From NCBI GenBank assembly GCA_009711765.1, contig VEND01000057.1, positions 1 to 43,895 on the forward strand: a stretch of DNA of 43,895 bases, read 5' to 3'. This document shows, piece by piece, positions 34,953 to 43,137 of the stretch; the first letter of the stretch is position 1, and each line of letters starts with the position of its first letter. Under the pieces are notes generated by a model that was not told the origin of the DNA, ran no database searches, and was given only the letters and a program-made list of their open reading frames with translations. The translations under genes and the position numbers were made by a program. Source of the DNA: Bacillota bacterium. Lineage in GTDB: Bacteria; Bacillota; Clostridia; Tissierellales; MES13.

Positions 34953-35403
34953 AATTAAAGATAAGTATTTAAAACTTGGGTTAAAGGAGTTTGAAAAAAG
35001 ACTATCTAGTTATTGCAAACTAAAGGTTATAGAAGTTAATGATGAAAGAGCTCCTGAAAATTTAAGCGAAACTGAAATAAAGATAGTTAAAGATAAAGAG
35101 GGAGAAAGAATTTTAAAAAAATTAAATAATACCACTTATGTAATAGCTCTTGATATAAAGGGTAAAAATATTTCTTCTGAAGATTTTTCTAAAAAATTAG
35201 ATGAATTAGCACTTAGAGGAAGTAGTAATATAACCTTTATTATAGGTGGGTCATTAGGTTTATCAGAAAAGGTATTAAAAAAAGCTAAGTTCAAGCTTTC
35301 TTTTTCTAAGATGACCTTTCCTCATCAATTAATGAGACTAATTTTACTAGAGCAAATTTATAGAGCTTTTAGAATAAGTAGAGGTGAACCGTACCACAAG
35401 TAA
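34924..35403 (+). CDS. rlmH: 23S rRNA pseudouridine methyltransferase RlmH
   Basis: RlmH methylates pseudouridine 1915 of 23S rRNA, using SAM in a trefoil-knot fold. The 159-residue protein shows [41 protein letters not shown] and the C-terminal [14 protein letters not shown], all family hallmarks. It lies in the last part of the walRK-htrA run, overlapping the HNH gene; GGAGG at 34915-34919 precedes the ATG. Its 3' end is the attachment site of SCC elements in staphylococci. Here accessory genes begin right after the stop codon. Confidence 0.96.
   Translation: MNITIISVGKIKDKYLKLGLKEFEKRLSSYCKLKVIEVNDERAPENLSETEIKIVKDKEGERILKKLNNTTYVIALDIKGKNISSEDFSKKLDELALRGSSNITFIIGGSLGLSEKVLKKAKFKLSFSKMTFPHQLMRLILLEQIYRAFRISRGEPYHK
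35386..35403 (+). other. rlmH 3' end: possible attachment site of an accessory island
   Basis: GAACCGTACCACAAGTAA encodes the same EPYHK-stop end that SCC recombinases use in staphylococcal rlmH, where the core is TATCATAA. Here the corresponding bases are TACCACAA. The accessory region begins directly downstream. No second copy was found in the window; the right end would lie outside. Confidence 0.4.
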
Positions 35404-35415
35404 CGGCGGTTTTTT
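35387..35415 (+). terminator. Possible terminator overlapping the rlmH stop
   Basis: AACCG and CGGTT, with competing inner pairs, precede six T residues. The stem is short, so this is uncertain. Confidence 0.4.
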
Positions 35416-35558
35416 GATAATTGCTAACATTCTAATTATAAAGGTAATAAAAATGCAATTTAAATTCTCAATTTTTAATGAAAGTGTTAAAATTAATGAT
35501 AAATATATGATAAAATTAATATAGAAAATAGTAAATTTTTTTAAGTGGGAGTGGTTTT

Positions 35559-35804
35559 GTGAAACTAAACAATGTATATACAAAAAATGGAACAAAACTT
35601 GCTGATTTTGGTGAACTAAATAAAGGGTGGGGTATTGAATTTGATGACGATACAGGTAGAGTTAAAGAACTTCATTTTAGTATAGTATTACAAGTTGACG
35701 ACATATTAGAGACTCGCAATCTTTCTAGAGATGAACAAAATCTATACTTCTATAATTTAAACGATGATATTTTGACTGTACCATTAAAAAGTGATATGGA
35801 ATAG
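35559..35804 (+). CDS. Small acidic protein of unknown function
   Basis: I do not recognise this 81-residue protein. It begins MKLNNVYTKNGTKLADFGEL and is rich in beta-type segments (GWGIEFDDDTGRVKELHFSI) with an acidic middle. It has no membrane span or known motif. The start is a GTG at 35559 behind GTGGGAGTGG. It is the first gene after rlmH, 156 bases beyond it, with its own terminator hairpin and no close partner. It may be the first gene of the accessory island. Confidence 0.7.
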   Translation: MKLNNVYTKNGTKLADFGELNKGWGIEFDDDTGRVKELHFSIVLQVDDILETRNLSRDEQNLYFYNLNDDILTVPLKSDME

Positions 35805-35916
35805 CAGATTTAAACTATTCAAAAGAAGTGAGGGATACAAAAATTTACTTTGTACTAATAAAAAGTTTAGTTGTTAAAAATAGATATTTGCCACATATCA
35901 ATAATAGATATATAAT

Positions 35917-35952
35917 ATGTTATGAGAACGTAAGTTCCTCACATAGTTTTTT
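35917..35952 (+). terminator. Terminator-like hairpin before the methyltransferase
   Basis: TGAGAAC and GTTCCTCA (one bulged C) close a GTAA loop, followed within six bases by TTTTTT. It isolates the 81-residue gene from the methyltransferase gene. Confidence 0.6.
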
Positions 35953-36070
35953 ATAATAGAATATTTGGAAAGTATTGTTTGATATAGATACGAACAAGCT
36001 GTGACAAATTTAATATAATGGATTAGTGAGAGATAAACATAAATAGAATTAGAACCTTGGAGGAATTAAG

Positions 36071-37894
36071 ATGTTAAAAATAGCAACGGTTTTTAGTGGT
36101 ATAGGAGCTATAGAACATGCATTAAAGAGAATGGGAATAAAGCATGAAATTGTTTTTGCGTGTGATAACGGTGGAATAAATGTGTTTGATAGAAATATAA
36201 AGCACAATATTAAAGATATAGAAAATGAGATAAGATATCTAAGAGAAACAATAAATGATATTGATATAGAAAATTCAGATAAATATGTTAATGTTCTTTT
36301 AAAACAAGTAGAAAATATAGAAATTCGAGTGAATGATATACAGGATAAAATTGACATATTCAAACTGGAAAATACTATTGAAATATTCATTTCTGAGTCA
36401 TTAAGTTTTCTTAAAGAAATAGAAGTAAGCAAATTTAATACTTATTATGATTGTAAATTAGATAAATCTACAAAACTAAACCTTTTAAAAGATCTGAAGA
36501 ATTATTTAAATAGAAAAAAAGATTGTCCTTTGAATTTAAGTAGGGTTCTGAGTAAAGTGGACAAATTAACTAAGTCATCGGAATATAAACATATAACAGG
36601 TGAAATTAGAGATAGTGTTAAAAACTTAAATCAACTACATGAAAAGATAGAGACATTAAAGGTTATAGACAAATTAACAAAAATAGATAACAATGAAGAC
36701 AAAAAGAAATATGTTGATTCTTTATATAATAAAAGTAGAAAGACTAACTTTGTTAAAAAGAGTTACTTTGCCAATTATAGGATAGATGAAGAAAGATTCC
36801 ATAATAATGTTGCTTTTTTAGACGGAACGCAATATCAAAACAAGGTAGATTTATTCGTTGGAGGAAGTCCATGTCAATCTTTTTCTATGGTAGGTTCGCG
36901 AAAAGGGTTAGAAGATACTAGAGGAACCTTGTTTTATGATTATGCAAGGTTAATACATGAAATACAACCAAAAGTTTTTATATATGAAAATGTAAAAGGA
37001 GTAATAAACCATGACAATGGGAAAACATGGGACATAATGTCTGAAGTCTTTGATGGATTGAACTATACATGGGAACATGATATTTTAAATTCTAAACATC
37101 ATGGAATACCACAAAATAGAGAAAGATTATTTGTTGTTGGCTTTAGAAATGATTTGAAATTGGAGGAAGAATTTAATTTTCCACCTAAAAAAGAGCTAAC
37201 AAAGACTATGAAAGATTTTTTAATTGATAACGTTTCAGGAAAGTATTATCTTAATAAAAAAGGAGTAGCATTTGTCACTAAAGATAAAAATATAAAAAAA
37301 AGATATACTCAAATTGATGGCGACATACAATTATGTCAAAAGGCTAATCAACAGTTTAATTGGCACGGGGATTTTGTATTTGTTGAAGAAAATAAAAGTA
37401 AAGAAAAATTAATAGATGATTTGGAAAAGTATTTTTTATCAGAAAAAGTAAAAAGATATGTACTTTCTAGTGGAACTAAAGACTTCTATTCTAAACCTGA
37501 AATAAACTTAGATATTGCAAGACCTTTGTTGACAACAATGCACAAAATGCATAGGGCAGGAGTTGATAATTATGTTGAAACTGAAGGAAGGTTAAGAAAA
37601 TTAACTCCAAGAGAATGTTTACGTTTAATGGGTTTTTGCGACAGCTTTAAACAAGTTGTTTCTGATACACAAATGTATCAACAAGCAGGAAATTCAATAG
37701 TAGTAGATGTATTAATTGATATTGTACAACAAATATTAAAAAGTTTACCTCAAATGAAATATGGTAGAGATTATAATTATAGACAAGATAATAATGCTAA
37801 TGAAAATACGAATGAAAAAGAAGAAGAAAATTTATCTAAACAAATTAACTTATATAAATATGATATCTATGACGACAATGAAGCAATTGGATAA
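36071..37894 (+). CDS. DNA cytosine-5 methyltransferase with a large insertion
   Basis: This 607-residue type II modification enzyme shows motif I (ATVFSGIGAIEHAL), motif IV GGSPCQSFSMVG with the catalytic Cys268, motif VI ENVKG, motif VIII QNRERLFVVGF, then after the target-recognition stretch motif IX (RPLLTTMHKMHRAG) and motif X (QAGNSIVVDV). Motifs I and IV are normally about 70 residues apart; here about 260 intervene. The extra stretch (about 45-235) is charged and mostly helical, coiled-coil-like. The function of the insertion is unknown. GGAGGAA at 36059-36065 is the ribosome binding site. The convergent HNH gene is the likely cognate endonuclease. Target sequence not known. Confidence 0.93.
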   Translation: MLKIATVFSGIGAIEHALKRMGIKHEIVFACDNGGINVFDRNIKHNIKDIENEIRYLRETINDIDIENSDKYVNVLLKQVENIEIRVNDIQDKIDIFKLENTIEIFISESLSFLKEIEVSKFNTYYDCKLDKSTKLNLLKDLKNYLNRKKDCPLNLSRVLSKVDKLTKSSEYKHITGEIRDSVKNLNQLHEKIETLKVIDKLTKIDNNEDKKKYVDSLYNKSRKTNFVKKSYFANYRIDEERFHNNVAFLDGTQYQNKVDLFVGGSPCQSFSMVGSRKGLEDTRGTLFYDYARLIHEIQPKVFIYENVKGVINHDNGKTWDIMSEVFDGLNYTWEHDILNSKHHGIPQNRERLFVVGFRNDLKLEEEFNFPPKKELTKTMKDFLIDNVSGKYYLNKKGVAFVTKDKNIKKRYTQIDGDIQLCQKANQQFNWHGDFVFVEENKSKEKLIDDLEKYFLSEKVKRYVLSSGTKDFYSKPEINLDIARPLLTTMHKMHRAGVDNYVETEGRLRKLTPRECLRLMGFCDSFKQVVSDTQMYQQAGNSIVVDVLIDIVQQILKSLPQMKYGRDYNYRQDNNANENTNEKEEENLSKQINLYKYDIYDDNEAIG

Positions 37895-37916
37895 ATTATA
37901 TTGGAGTTTCATTGCC

Positions 37917-37978
37917 AAAACAAGAAACTGTTAAGAAATGTTATTATCACATTTCTTATATAGTTTCTTGTTTTTTTA
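37917..37978. terminator. Bidirectional terminator between the R-M genes
   Basis: AACAAGAAACT/AGTTTCTTGTT and an inner AAGAAATGT/ACATTTCTT form one long hairpin with flanking A and T runs, between the convergent methyltransferase and nuclease genes. Confidence 0.88.
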
Positions 37979-37991
37979 TTTTAAAAGTATA

Positions 37992-39053
37992 TTATTGTTT
38001 AAATATGTGGATGCGATGATATTCTAAGTATTTATCTTTATTATTATGTGTATTGTAAATGTTATAAGTTTTAGTGTTATCTAGGAATAGAGAGTTTTTA
38101 ACTTCGGGACTTAAGTGAGAAGATATCAATAACTTACCATTATTTTCAAAAGATATTAACCCAAGATCGAACAAAACGTCATAAGTTGGAGTAAGTGATA
38201 ACCCATTATAACCACTTAATCTTTGTTCATTGTTTTCACATTCCCTCCAAGGGATTATATGGCTAGCTCTAAGTAAAGATTTTTCACTAATACCTGTAAA
38301 TGGACATTTAGGCATAATTCTTAAAGTGTTTTTTCTAAATTTACCTTGGCCTTTTCTAGCGACTATTAAAGTTTCTTTTTGTGTTGAATCAATACTAGTA
38401 TCGTTTTTAATATCTTGTTCAACCTTATTCTCTGTTTTATTTTTACTATACTTTATATCTGTGTTTTTATTTAATATATGTACCAATTCAAAATAATACT
38501 TGATATCTTCTTCTTTTTCTACATTGATAAGCTTATAGATATTAAGTTTAGTGATTTTTGGGAGTGAAATTTGCCTCAATATATCATTCCAAACAAAATT
38601 ATCTGATGATCCTATATAGAATCTATCTTCGTCTAATTTGCCATCTTGATTGAAGATATTAAACTCTATAGTTGCATTTAAAGACTTTATATTATTTAAT
38701 CTTTTATCGTATAATAAAGAGATATCTTTTCTATGGTTTTGTTTTGGAAAATGATAGTCAACATATGAATCTTCCATGTATTTAATTAGATTATCTTTAT
38801 AAAGGAAACAAGTCTCTGAGCATCCGTGATAAGATTTTTTACCTTTAGTAACTGTTTTTGTATCATGAAAGTTAAAAAATGAGTCTTCACTTAGTTTGCT
38901 TTGAGTTGATACATATAATCTTGCTTCTCCACTACCTGAACCGACTTTATTTGCAGGTTTTACAAACGAGTCTGAGATATTAGCAGTCGCCTTATTGATG
39001 ATTTTATAACTTGATGCTCCTAATTTAATTGTATTATTATTATTCATTTTCAT
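37992..39053 (-). CDS. HNH restriction endonuclease, convergent with the C5 methyltransferase
   Basis: This 353-residue protein has a C-terminal HNH_2-type nuclease domain (about residues 255-320): CPFTGISEKSLLRASHIIPW with the catalytic His, then YNGLSLTPTYDVLFDLGLI with Asn and His-site equivalents. The N-terminal 230 residues match no family I know and may recognise DNA. Its position facing the methyltransferase suggests a type II restriction-modification pair. The ATG is at 39053 behind GGGAGAGGG. A TTGACT-N17-TATGAT promoter lies upstream on the minus strand, with repeated CCCGA motifs. Restriction function is inferred from context. Confidence 0.82.
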   Translation of the reverse strand: MKMNNNNTIKLGASSYKIINKATANISDSFVKPANKVGSGSGEARLYVSTQSKLSEDSFFNFHDTKTVTKGKKSYHGCSETCFLYKDNLIKYMEDSYVDYHFPKQNHRKDISLLYDKRLNNIKSLNATIEFNIFNQDGKLDEDRFYIGSSDNFVWNDILRQISLPKITKLNIYKLINVEKEEDIKYYFELVHILNKNTDIKYSKNKTENKVEQDIKNDTSIDSTQKETLIVARKGQGKFRKNTLRIMPKCPFTGISEKSLLRASHIIPWRECENNEQRLSGYNGLSLTPTYDVLFDLGLISFENNGKLLISSHLSPEVKNSLFLDNTKTYNIYNTHNNKDKYLEYHRIHIFKQ

Positions 39054-39093
39054 TTTAATACCCTCTCCCTTTTTATGGTTTTATTATATATAA

Positions 39094-39206
39094 ATCATAC
39101 ATCTAAACCCGAAGAAAGTCAAGGAAAAAATCTACAAACCCGATTAAAACTAAATAAACCATTAAAAATCTAAAATATTAACCCGAATAAGCGTAAAGTT
39201 TCGGGT
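39094..39206 (-). promoter_or_regulatory. Restriction-gene promoter with four CCCGA repeats
   Basis: On the minus strand TTGACT (39117-39122) and TATGAT (39094-39099) are 17 bases apart. CCCGA occurs at 39108-39112 (in the promoter spacer), 39139-39143 and 39182-39186, and inverted as TTCGGGT at 39200-39206, where it forms ACCCGAA/TTCGGGT. In this AT-rich DNA four copies in 100 bases are unlikely to be chance. They may be operator half sites, or sites recognised by the methyltransferase. Confidence 0.7.
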
Positions 39207-39364
39207 CGCTATAGTTACCAATTGACATTTTAACTTAAACGTAAATTCAATCATAATGAATAATTAAACCATAGAAACTACTTATACTTAAAATATAAGT
39301 ATCATATAAAAATTATACAAGCATATATTTATTAGTAAAAATATTTAAAAAGGAGAGAATAAAA
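39207..39364. other. Remainder of the gap between the nuclease gene and the 176-residue gene
   Basis: Together with the promoter region this completes a gap of about 311 bases between divergent genes. It is AT-rich. AAAAAGGAGAG at about 39348 is the ribosome binding site of the next gene. I see no convincing promoter for that gene. Confidence 0.5.
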
Positions 39365-39895
39365 ATGATACAGTTTTATTTAGAGAGTGAAAATTCACTA
39401 ACATTAGATATTTTAAAAGGAATTAATTATGAATGTATGAATTATGAAGAGGTTTATAGATTATATTTGTATCTAATAGAACTATCTGAGGAAGAACCTT
39501 CAATAGAATGGGGGTTACAAGGGTTATTTGATTCAAAGAGTCCGTACTTGAATATGGTGCTTAAAATTAATGGAAAAGAAACTGAGATCAATGTATATAA
39601 ACGAAATCAACCTAGATATAAAATAGAAGTACAAAGCAATATTACTAGTTTAAATGAATGTCCTGAAGAATTTAATATATTTTCAACATCGAATGAATTA
39701 CTTAGTTTAAATGAAGCAAAAAAAATTTATGATACATTAGTAAAAGAAAGCAAGTGTAAATATGGAGATGATTCAATTTTTAATTTTTGGAATAATAAAG
39801 GGGTAATAGATTCAAATATTACCTTAGGGCAAATAATATCACATCTAGATGGGGAAGAAAATTGGCGGTTAATAATTAAAAAATGTGATTTTTAA
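39365..39895 (+). CDS. Acidic cytoplasmic protein of unknown function
   Basis: I do not recognise this 176-residue protein. It has no membrane segment or known motif. It begins MIQFYLESENSLTLDILKGI and ends in a conserved-looking NITLGQIISHLDGEENWRLI, so it may be a small folded domain with a beta-rich middle (KINGKETEINVYKRNQPRYK). It is preceded by a good ribosome binding site and lies divergent from the restriction nuclease. No partner is obvious. It may be accessory cargo. Confidence 0.65.
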   Translation: MIQFYLESENSLTLDILKGINYECMNYEEVYRLYLYLIELSEEEPSIEWGLQGLFDSKSPYLNMVLKINGKETEINVYKRNQPRYKIEVQSNITSLNECPEEFNIFSTSNELLSLNEAKKIYDTLVKESKCKYGDDSIFNFWNNKGVIDSNITLGQIISHLDGEENWRLIIKKCDF

Positions 39896-39996
39896 TTAAT
39901 AATGTATATGCTAATTTATATATGCTTTAAACTTATAATAATATAAGGTATTGTAAATAATCAAGTTATTATTAGATGAAAGGAATGTAAGTAAAC

Positions 39997-40329
39997 TTGA
40001 AAGTAAATAGTAATAGTTTAAAATTAAAGTCATTTCTATTGTTTATAATAGTAGTTTTTGATTATGTTTTAACATACAAGGGAATTCAATTAGGTGTTAT
40101 ATACGAATTTAATCCATGTATGGTATATTTTATGACCTTACCATTTAATTTAGGAGTAATACTCAGAATATTAATAACTTATGTATTAGTAAAAATATTA
40201 AAGTACGGAATAGAAAAAAACGGTAGGGAATGGATACTAACAGGTATGATTCTTATTCAATTGGTTCCTTACACAATACATGTTACTTGGATATATTCTG
40301 TGTTTTCATTTGTTAAATTACTACGATAA
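39997..40329 (+). CDS. DUF5658-like small membrane protein
   Basis: This 110-residue membrane protein has three to four hydrophobic segments and the family-type segment FDYVLTYKGIQLGVIYEFNP, where D, T, G and ENP-like residues match DUF5658. The function of that family is unknown. The start is a TTG at 39997 behind AAAGGAATG. It stands alone between the 176-residue gene and a terminator at about 40425. Confidence 0.65.
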   Translation: MKVNSNSLKLKSFLLFIIVVFDYVLTYKGIQLGVIYEFNPCMVYFMTLPFNLGVILRILITYVLVKILKYGIEKNGREWILTGMILIQLVPYTIHVTWIYSVFSFVKLLR

Positions 40330-40424
40330 AATTAGAAGATTAAATATAATTAAAGTAAAAATATGTACGTTATGTCAAGTATTGAGTAATGAAATAAAAA
40401 TAATGTACATTATTTTAATGAAAA

Positions 40425-40463
40425 AAAAGACTCCAATAAATATAAAATTGTTGGAGTTCTTTT
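40425..40463 (+). terminator. Terminator after the DUF5658-like gene
   Basis: ACTCCAA (40430-40436) pairs with TTGGAGT (40451-40457), with A and T runs outside. It lies about 100 bases after the gene. Confidence 0.7.
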
Positions 40464-40543
40464 AGTATGAGTGAAATAATATTAAAATAAGTTTAATATA
40501 ATGTAGAGCCACAATTGAAACAGTTAAAAAATATTTATCAGTG

Positions 40544-40552
40544 TGATATAAT
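40544..40552 (+). promoter_or_regulatory. Extended -10 promoter of the HTH gene
   Basis: TGATATAAT (TG at 40544-40545, TATAAT at 40547-40552) is an extended -10 sequence 43 bases before the start. The region 17 bases upstream (TTAAAA) is a poor -35, as is common for this class. Confidence 0.5.
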
Positions 40553-40594
40553 TAAGAATAAATGACTATATATAAAAAGAACAGGTGATTAAAT

Positions 40595-41032
40595 ATGTCT
40601 TCAGAAGATATATTAAAAAAAATTAAAGATGAATTGAAAACTAATAAAGTTAAGAAAGATGAAGATTATAAAAAAAAATTAATGCTCGCAAGGGATATAT
40701 TAGAGAATAAAAACTTTAAAGAGAGTTACATTAAATATAATATGTCGAAATCAACTGCTTACAGAATAAGAAAAAAATTTCTCAGAAATTACGACACTGA
40801 AGTTCTCTTAAAAAAACAAGGTCGACCACTTGTATTAAATGAAGAGCAACAACTACATTTGATAGAGGTTTTGAAAAAAAAACCTTATCATTTTGGTTAT
40901 AATAACTTTTATTGGAACGGTAGGAACATTTCACATTATATAAAAAAGAAGTATGATATCTATATCACAGAGCAAACGGGACGTAGTTACTTAAAAAAAA
41001 TTAATTGCTATTTAAAGAAAGCTAAAAAGTAG
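40595..41032 (+). CDS. HTH DNA-binding protein resembling the N-terminal half of an IS630-type transposase
   Basis: The 145-residue protein has an N-terminal helix-turn-helix (SYIKYNMSKSTAYRIRKKF, about residues 45-65). A linker with GRPLVLNEEQQ then leads to a winged-helix part (HYIKKKYDIYITEQTGRSYL, about 110-130), the arrangement of the DNA-binding half of IS630 family transposases. The DDE catalytic domain is missing and no remnant follows the stop. It is either a truncated transposase or a domesticated DNA-binding regulator. GAACAGGTG lies upstream as a weak ribosome binding site. No terminal inverted repeats were seen. Confidence 0.65.
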   Translation: MSSEDILKKIKDELKTNKVKKDEDYKKKLMLARDILENKNFKESYIKYNMSKSTAYRIRKKFLRNYDTEVLLKKQGRPLVLNEEQQLHLIEVLKKKPYHFGYNNFYWNGRNISHYIKKKYDIYITEQTGRSYLKKINCYLKKAKK

Positions 41033-41182
41033 TTGGAAATATTATAACAAATTAAAATAAATGTATATATTGTATTAGAATTATTAAATATACGTGAGTA
41101 GAAGTAAAAACCTTAGATGAATAAGATATGGACATTATAATAATGTATTAAGTAATGAATTAAATATATATTATAATATTGA

Positions 41183-41222
41183 AAAGACCTTCAGCAAATA
41201 ACAATTGTTGAAGGTTTTATTT
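41183..41222 (+). terminator. Terminator before the DUF1643 gene
   Basis: ACCTTCAGCAA pairs with TTGTTGAAGGT (11 positions, one G-T), followed by TTTTATTT. It ends the transcript that begins before the HTH gene. Confidence 0.8.
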
Positions 41223-41242
41223 CTTTTAAGGGGGTATTATTC

Positions 41243-41794
41243 ATGACAACAACAAAGAAAAGCACTTTAAAAACTGAAGTTCATTTTTCAGAAGATAGTA
41301 AGCACAGATATTTATTAAGAAAGGAATGGGATAAAAGAAAGAAGAAAGCTATGGTAATAATGAAAAATCCTAGTGATGCAGATGATATGATATTAGACGT
41401 TACGACTTTGTGTGTAATTAACAACTTAACTAGGTTAGACTTTGGTTCAGTAGATATAGTCAATATGTTTTCTAGAGTAGATACAAAATTAAGTTTAAAA
41501 CAAAGCGATGAAGAATTAATAGGAAAAGAGAATGATGAGTATATCAAAAAATCAGCATCAGATTCAGATTGTATAATAATAGCGTGGGGTAGTGTAGGTA
41601 AAAATGGTGGTAAGATAAAGGTAAGGCAGCAAGAAATACTAAAAATCTTAGATGAACATAAAGATAAAATGTACGAAATAGGTGATTCAACTGGAAAGAA
41701 GGGATTTCATCCACTAGCACCACAAGTGAGACATAGTTGGGAACTTAAAGAACTATATGAGAAAACTGAAGAGAATAGTGAAGAGGATAAATAA
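41243..41794 (+). CDS. DUF1643 family protein
   Basis: The 183-residue protein matches the DUF1643 pattern: FSEDSKHRYLLRKEWD (about residue 14), the core AMVIMKNPSDADDMILD (about 38), VDIVNMFSRVDT, DCIIIAWGSVGKNG and the terminal GFHPLAPQVRH. The function is unknown. It is a cytoplasmic protein without a known enzyme motif, though the NPSDAD region may form a binding site. DUF1643 genes are recurring cargo of staphylococcal SCC elements. AAGGGGG at 41228-41234 precedes the ATG. It is flanked by terminators and seems monocistronic. Confidence 0.85.
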   Translation: MTTTKKSTLKTEVHFSEDSKHRYLLRKEWDKRKKKAMVIMKNPSDADDMILDVTTLCVINNLTRLDFGSVDIVNMFSRVDTKLSLKQSDEELIGKENDEYIKKSASDSDCIIIAWGSVGKNGGKIKVRQQEILKILDEHKDKMYEIGDSTGKKGFHPLAPQVRHSWELKELYEKTEENSEEDK

Positions 41795-41795
41795 G

Positions 41796-41839
41796 TAGCC
41801 TAAGAGAGCAGAGAGATGAAGCTTTCTTAGGCTATTAGT
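41796..41839 (+). terminator. Hairpin after the DUF1643 gene
   Basis: TAGCCTAAGA and TCTTAGGCTA pair over 10 positions with a long loop. The following T content is weak. Confidence 0.55.
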
Positions 41840-41875
41840 ATTTTACAATAAATTAATAAAAAGGGGAGATATTCT

Positions 41876-42235
41876 ATGTTAAAAATAGGTCATGTAAAAG
41901 ATACACTTAACCTTAATAATATACCAAAAGAGGTAAAAGAAGTTGTAGTTGATATAACTATGATGCTTGATGGAGAATATGGAGAGAATAGGAATATTGA
42001 ATCTGATGATGGAGGATATATCATAATCATTGAAAATAAAGAAGACTTTAATGAAATAGGAAAATTAGACATAGAAATAAATGATTTAATTCTTGAATCA
42101 GTAGATCTTATCAAAGTAAGAGAAGGGGAGGACTATATAAACGTGTTAAGTCTCTTTACTAATGAATTTGGTTTAACATTATTAGTACCAAGAAGTCTAG
42201 CCGATAAAGAATTACTAGATGAATTAAATGAATAA
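41876..42235 (+). CDS. Acidic small protein of unknown function
   Basis: I do not recognise this 119-residue protein. It begins MLKIGHVKDTLNLNNIPKEV and contains GGYIIIIENKEDF and LLVPRSLADKELLDEL. The pattern suggests one alpha/beta domain with acidic surface, as in phage and plasmid small proteins, but that is only an impression. AAGGGGAG precedes the ATG. The next small gene begins 11 bases after its stop, so the two may be co-transcribed. Confidence 0.7.
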   Translation: MLKIGHVKDTLNLNNIPKEVKEVVVDITMMLDGEYGENRNIESDDGGYIIIIENKEDFNEIGKLDIEINDLILESVDLIKVREGEDYINVLSLFTNEFGLTLLVPRSLADKELLDELNE

Positions 42236-42246
42236 GGAGGATTTTT

Positions 42247-42357
42247 ATGAAAACTGATGTTATCGAAATTAAGGTAATCGGTGAAGATTACATAGTAGTA
42301 CAAAAGAATGGAAGAGGAAAGGTAAAAAGAATAGTAGGTAAAAGGCTTCTGTCTTAA
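42247..42357 (+). CDS. 36-residue basic microprotein
   Basis: This short frame encodes MKTDVIEIKVIGEDYIVVQ and ends in a basic tail (KNGRGKVKRIVGKRLLS). It has a strong ribosome binding site (AAGGAGG, 42235-42241) spaced correctly from the ATG. The terminator stem overlaps its last codons and stop, a common arrangement in short operons. No family is known to me. The beta-strand-like pattern with a basic end would allow nucleic-acid or partner binding, but nothing proves it is expressed. Confidence 0.6.
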   Translation: MKTDVIEIKVIGEDYIVVQKNGRGKVKRIVGKRLLS

Positions 42358-42377
42358 TGAAAAAGACAGGAGTTTTT
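42346..42377 (+). terminator. Terminator overlapping the microprotein stop
   Basis: CTTCTGTCTT pairs with AAGACAGGAG (one G-T), followed by TTTTT. Confidence 0.85.
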
Positions 42378-42444
42378 CTATGCTCCTAAAGTAATTTAAT
42401 AAGATATATTTTAAATATGTAGAACAGAAAAGGAGGCTCACAAA

Positions 42445-42744
42445 ATGTTAAGTATAATTACAGGTATATTAATAATTTTTGTGATTTTAGTTTCAATTTT
42501 TACAATGCAATGGGGAAAAGGATTATTATGGTTCATAAGCGGAGGAATAGCAGTTTCTATACTAGGAGAAAGTATTGGATTATTTCTTATATCATTGATA
42601 TTCTCGGTGCTTTTAATAAAAGGATTAACAAAGTGTGAATTTTGTGATGAAAGGATAGGGGTTTTAGGTAAAAAGTATAAAAAAGGAGGACGTGTATTCT
42701 GTAAAGATTGTAGTGAAATGTTAGAACTAAGTGAAGATGAATGA
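42445..42744 (+). CDS. Small membrane protein with C-terminal zinc ribbon
   Basis: The 99-residue protein has two hydrophobic segments (IITGILIIFVILVSIFTM and LFLISLIFSVLLIKGL) and a C-terminal zinc-ribbon-like part with CEFCDERIG (about residue 65) and FCKDCSEM (about 86), two CxxC pairs about 18 residues apart. The ribbon would face the cytoplasm and may bind a partner. AAAGGAGG precedes the ATG. No named family is recognised. The GRAM-like gene follows 43 bases later. Confidence 0.75.
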   Translation: MLSIITGILIIFVILVSIFTMQWGKGLLWFISGGIAVSILGESIGLFLISLIFSVLLIKGLTKCEFCDERIGVLGKKYKKGGRVFCKDCSEMLELSEDE

Positions 42745-42787
42745 TAATGATTTAATGATAAATAAACTAAAGGGGAGATGATGTATA

Positions 42788-43117
42788 ATGAACTTTAAAA
42801 TGTTAGATGGTGAAAAAGTAATAAAAGAAGGGAAAGCAAACCGCTCAAATTTCATAAATGCCCAGGGAGGAAAGTTGTATCTAACCAACAAAAGACTTGT
42901 TTTTGTAGGACATGGCAAAAACATTGGCGAAGGAACCATTGCAGTAGAGTTAAATGAAATACTTACATATGGTAAAGCATTTACATTTAGTATATTCTTA
43001 CCTATACCAATTCCTAATGCAATGAAAGTTGTTACACAGAAAGGGAAGAAGTATAAGTTTACTGTATATGGTAGAAAAAAATGGATTAAGGAAATTAATA
43101 ATAAGATAAATGTATAA
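42788..43117 (+). CDS. GRAM/PH-like domain protein
   Basis: The 109-residue protein looks like a single GRAM or bacterial PH-like domain: GGKLYLTNKRLVFVGHG (about residue 28), AVELNEILTYGKA, then IPNAMKVVTQKGKKYKFTVY and a C-terminal helix RKKWIKEINNKI. Such domains bind lipids or proteins at membranes. AAGGGGAGATG precedes the ATG. It follows the zinc-ribbon membrane protein and is ended by a strong terminator. The pair could act together at the membrane; this is inference from adjacency. Confidence 0.8.
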   Translation: MNFKMLDGEKVIKEGKANRSNFINAQGGKLYLTNKRLVFVGHGKNIGEGTIAVELNEILTYGKAFTFSIFLPIPIPNAMKVVTQKGKKYKFTVYGRKKWIKEINNKINV

Positions 43118-43137
43118 TAGGTTCTAGGCGGTAGTAA

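Noticed and set aside
41717..41735. ACCACAAGT inside the DUF1643 gene as a second attachment site
   Set aside because: It shares nine bases with the rlmH end but lies within a conserved coding motif (APQVRH), so the match is probably chance.
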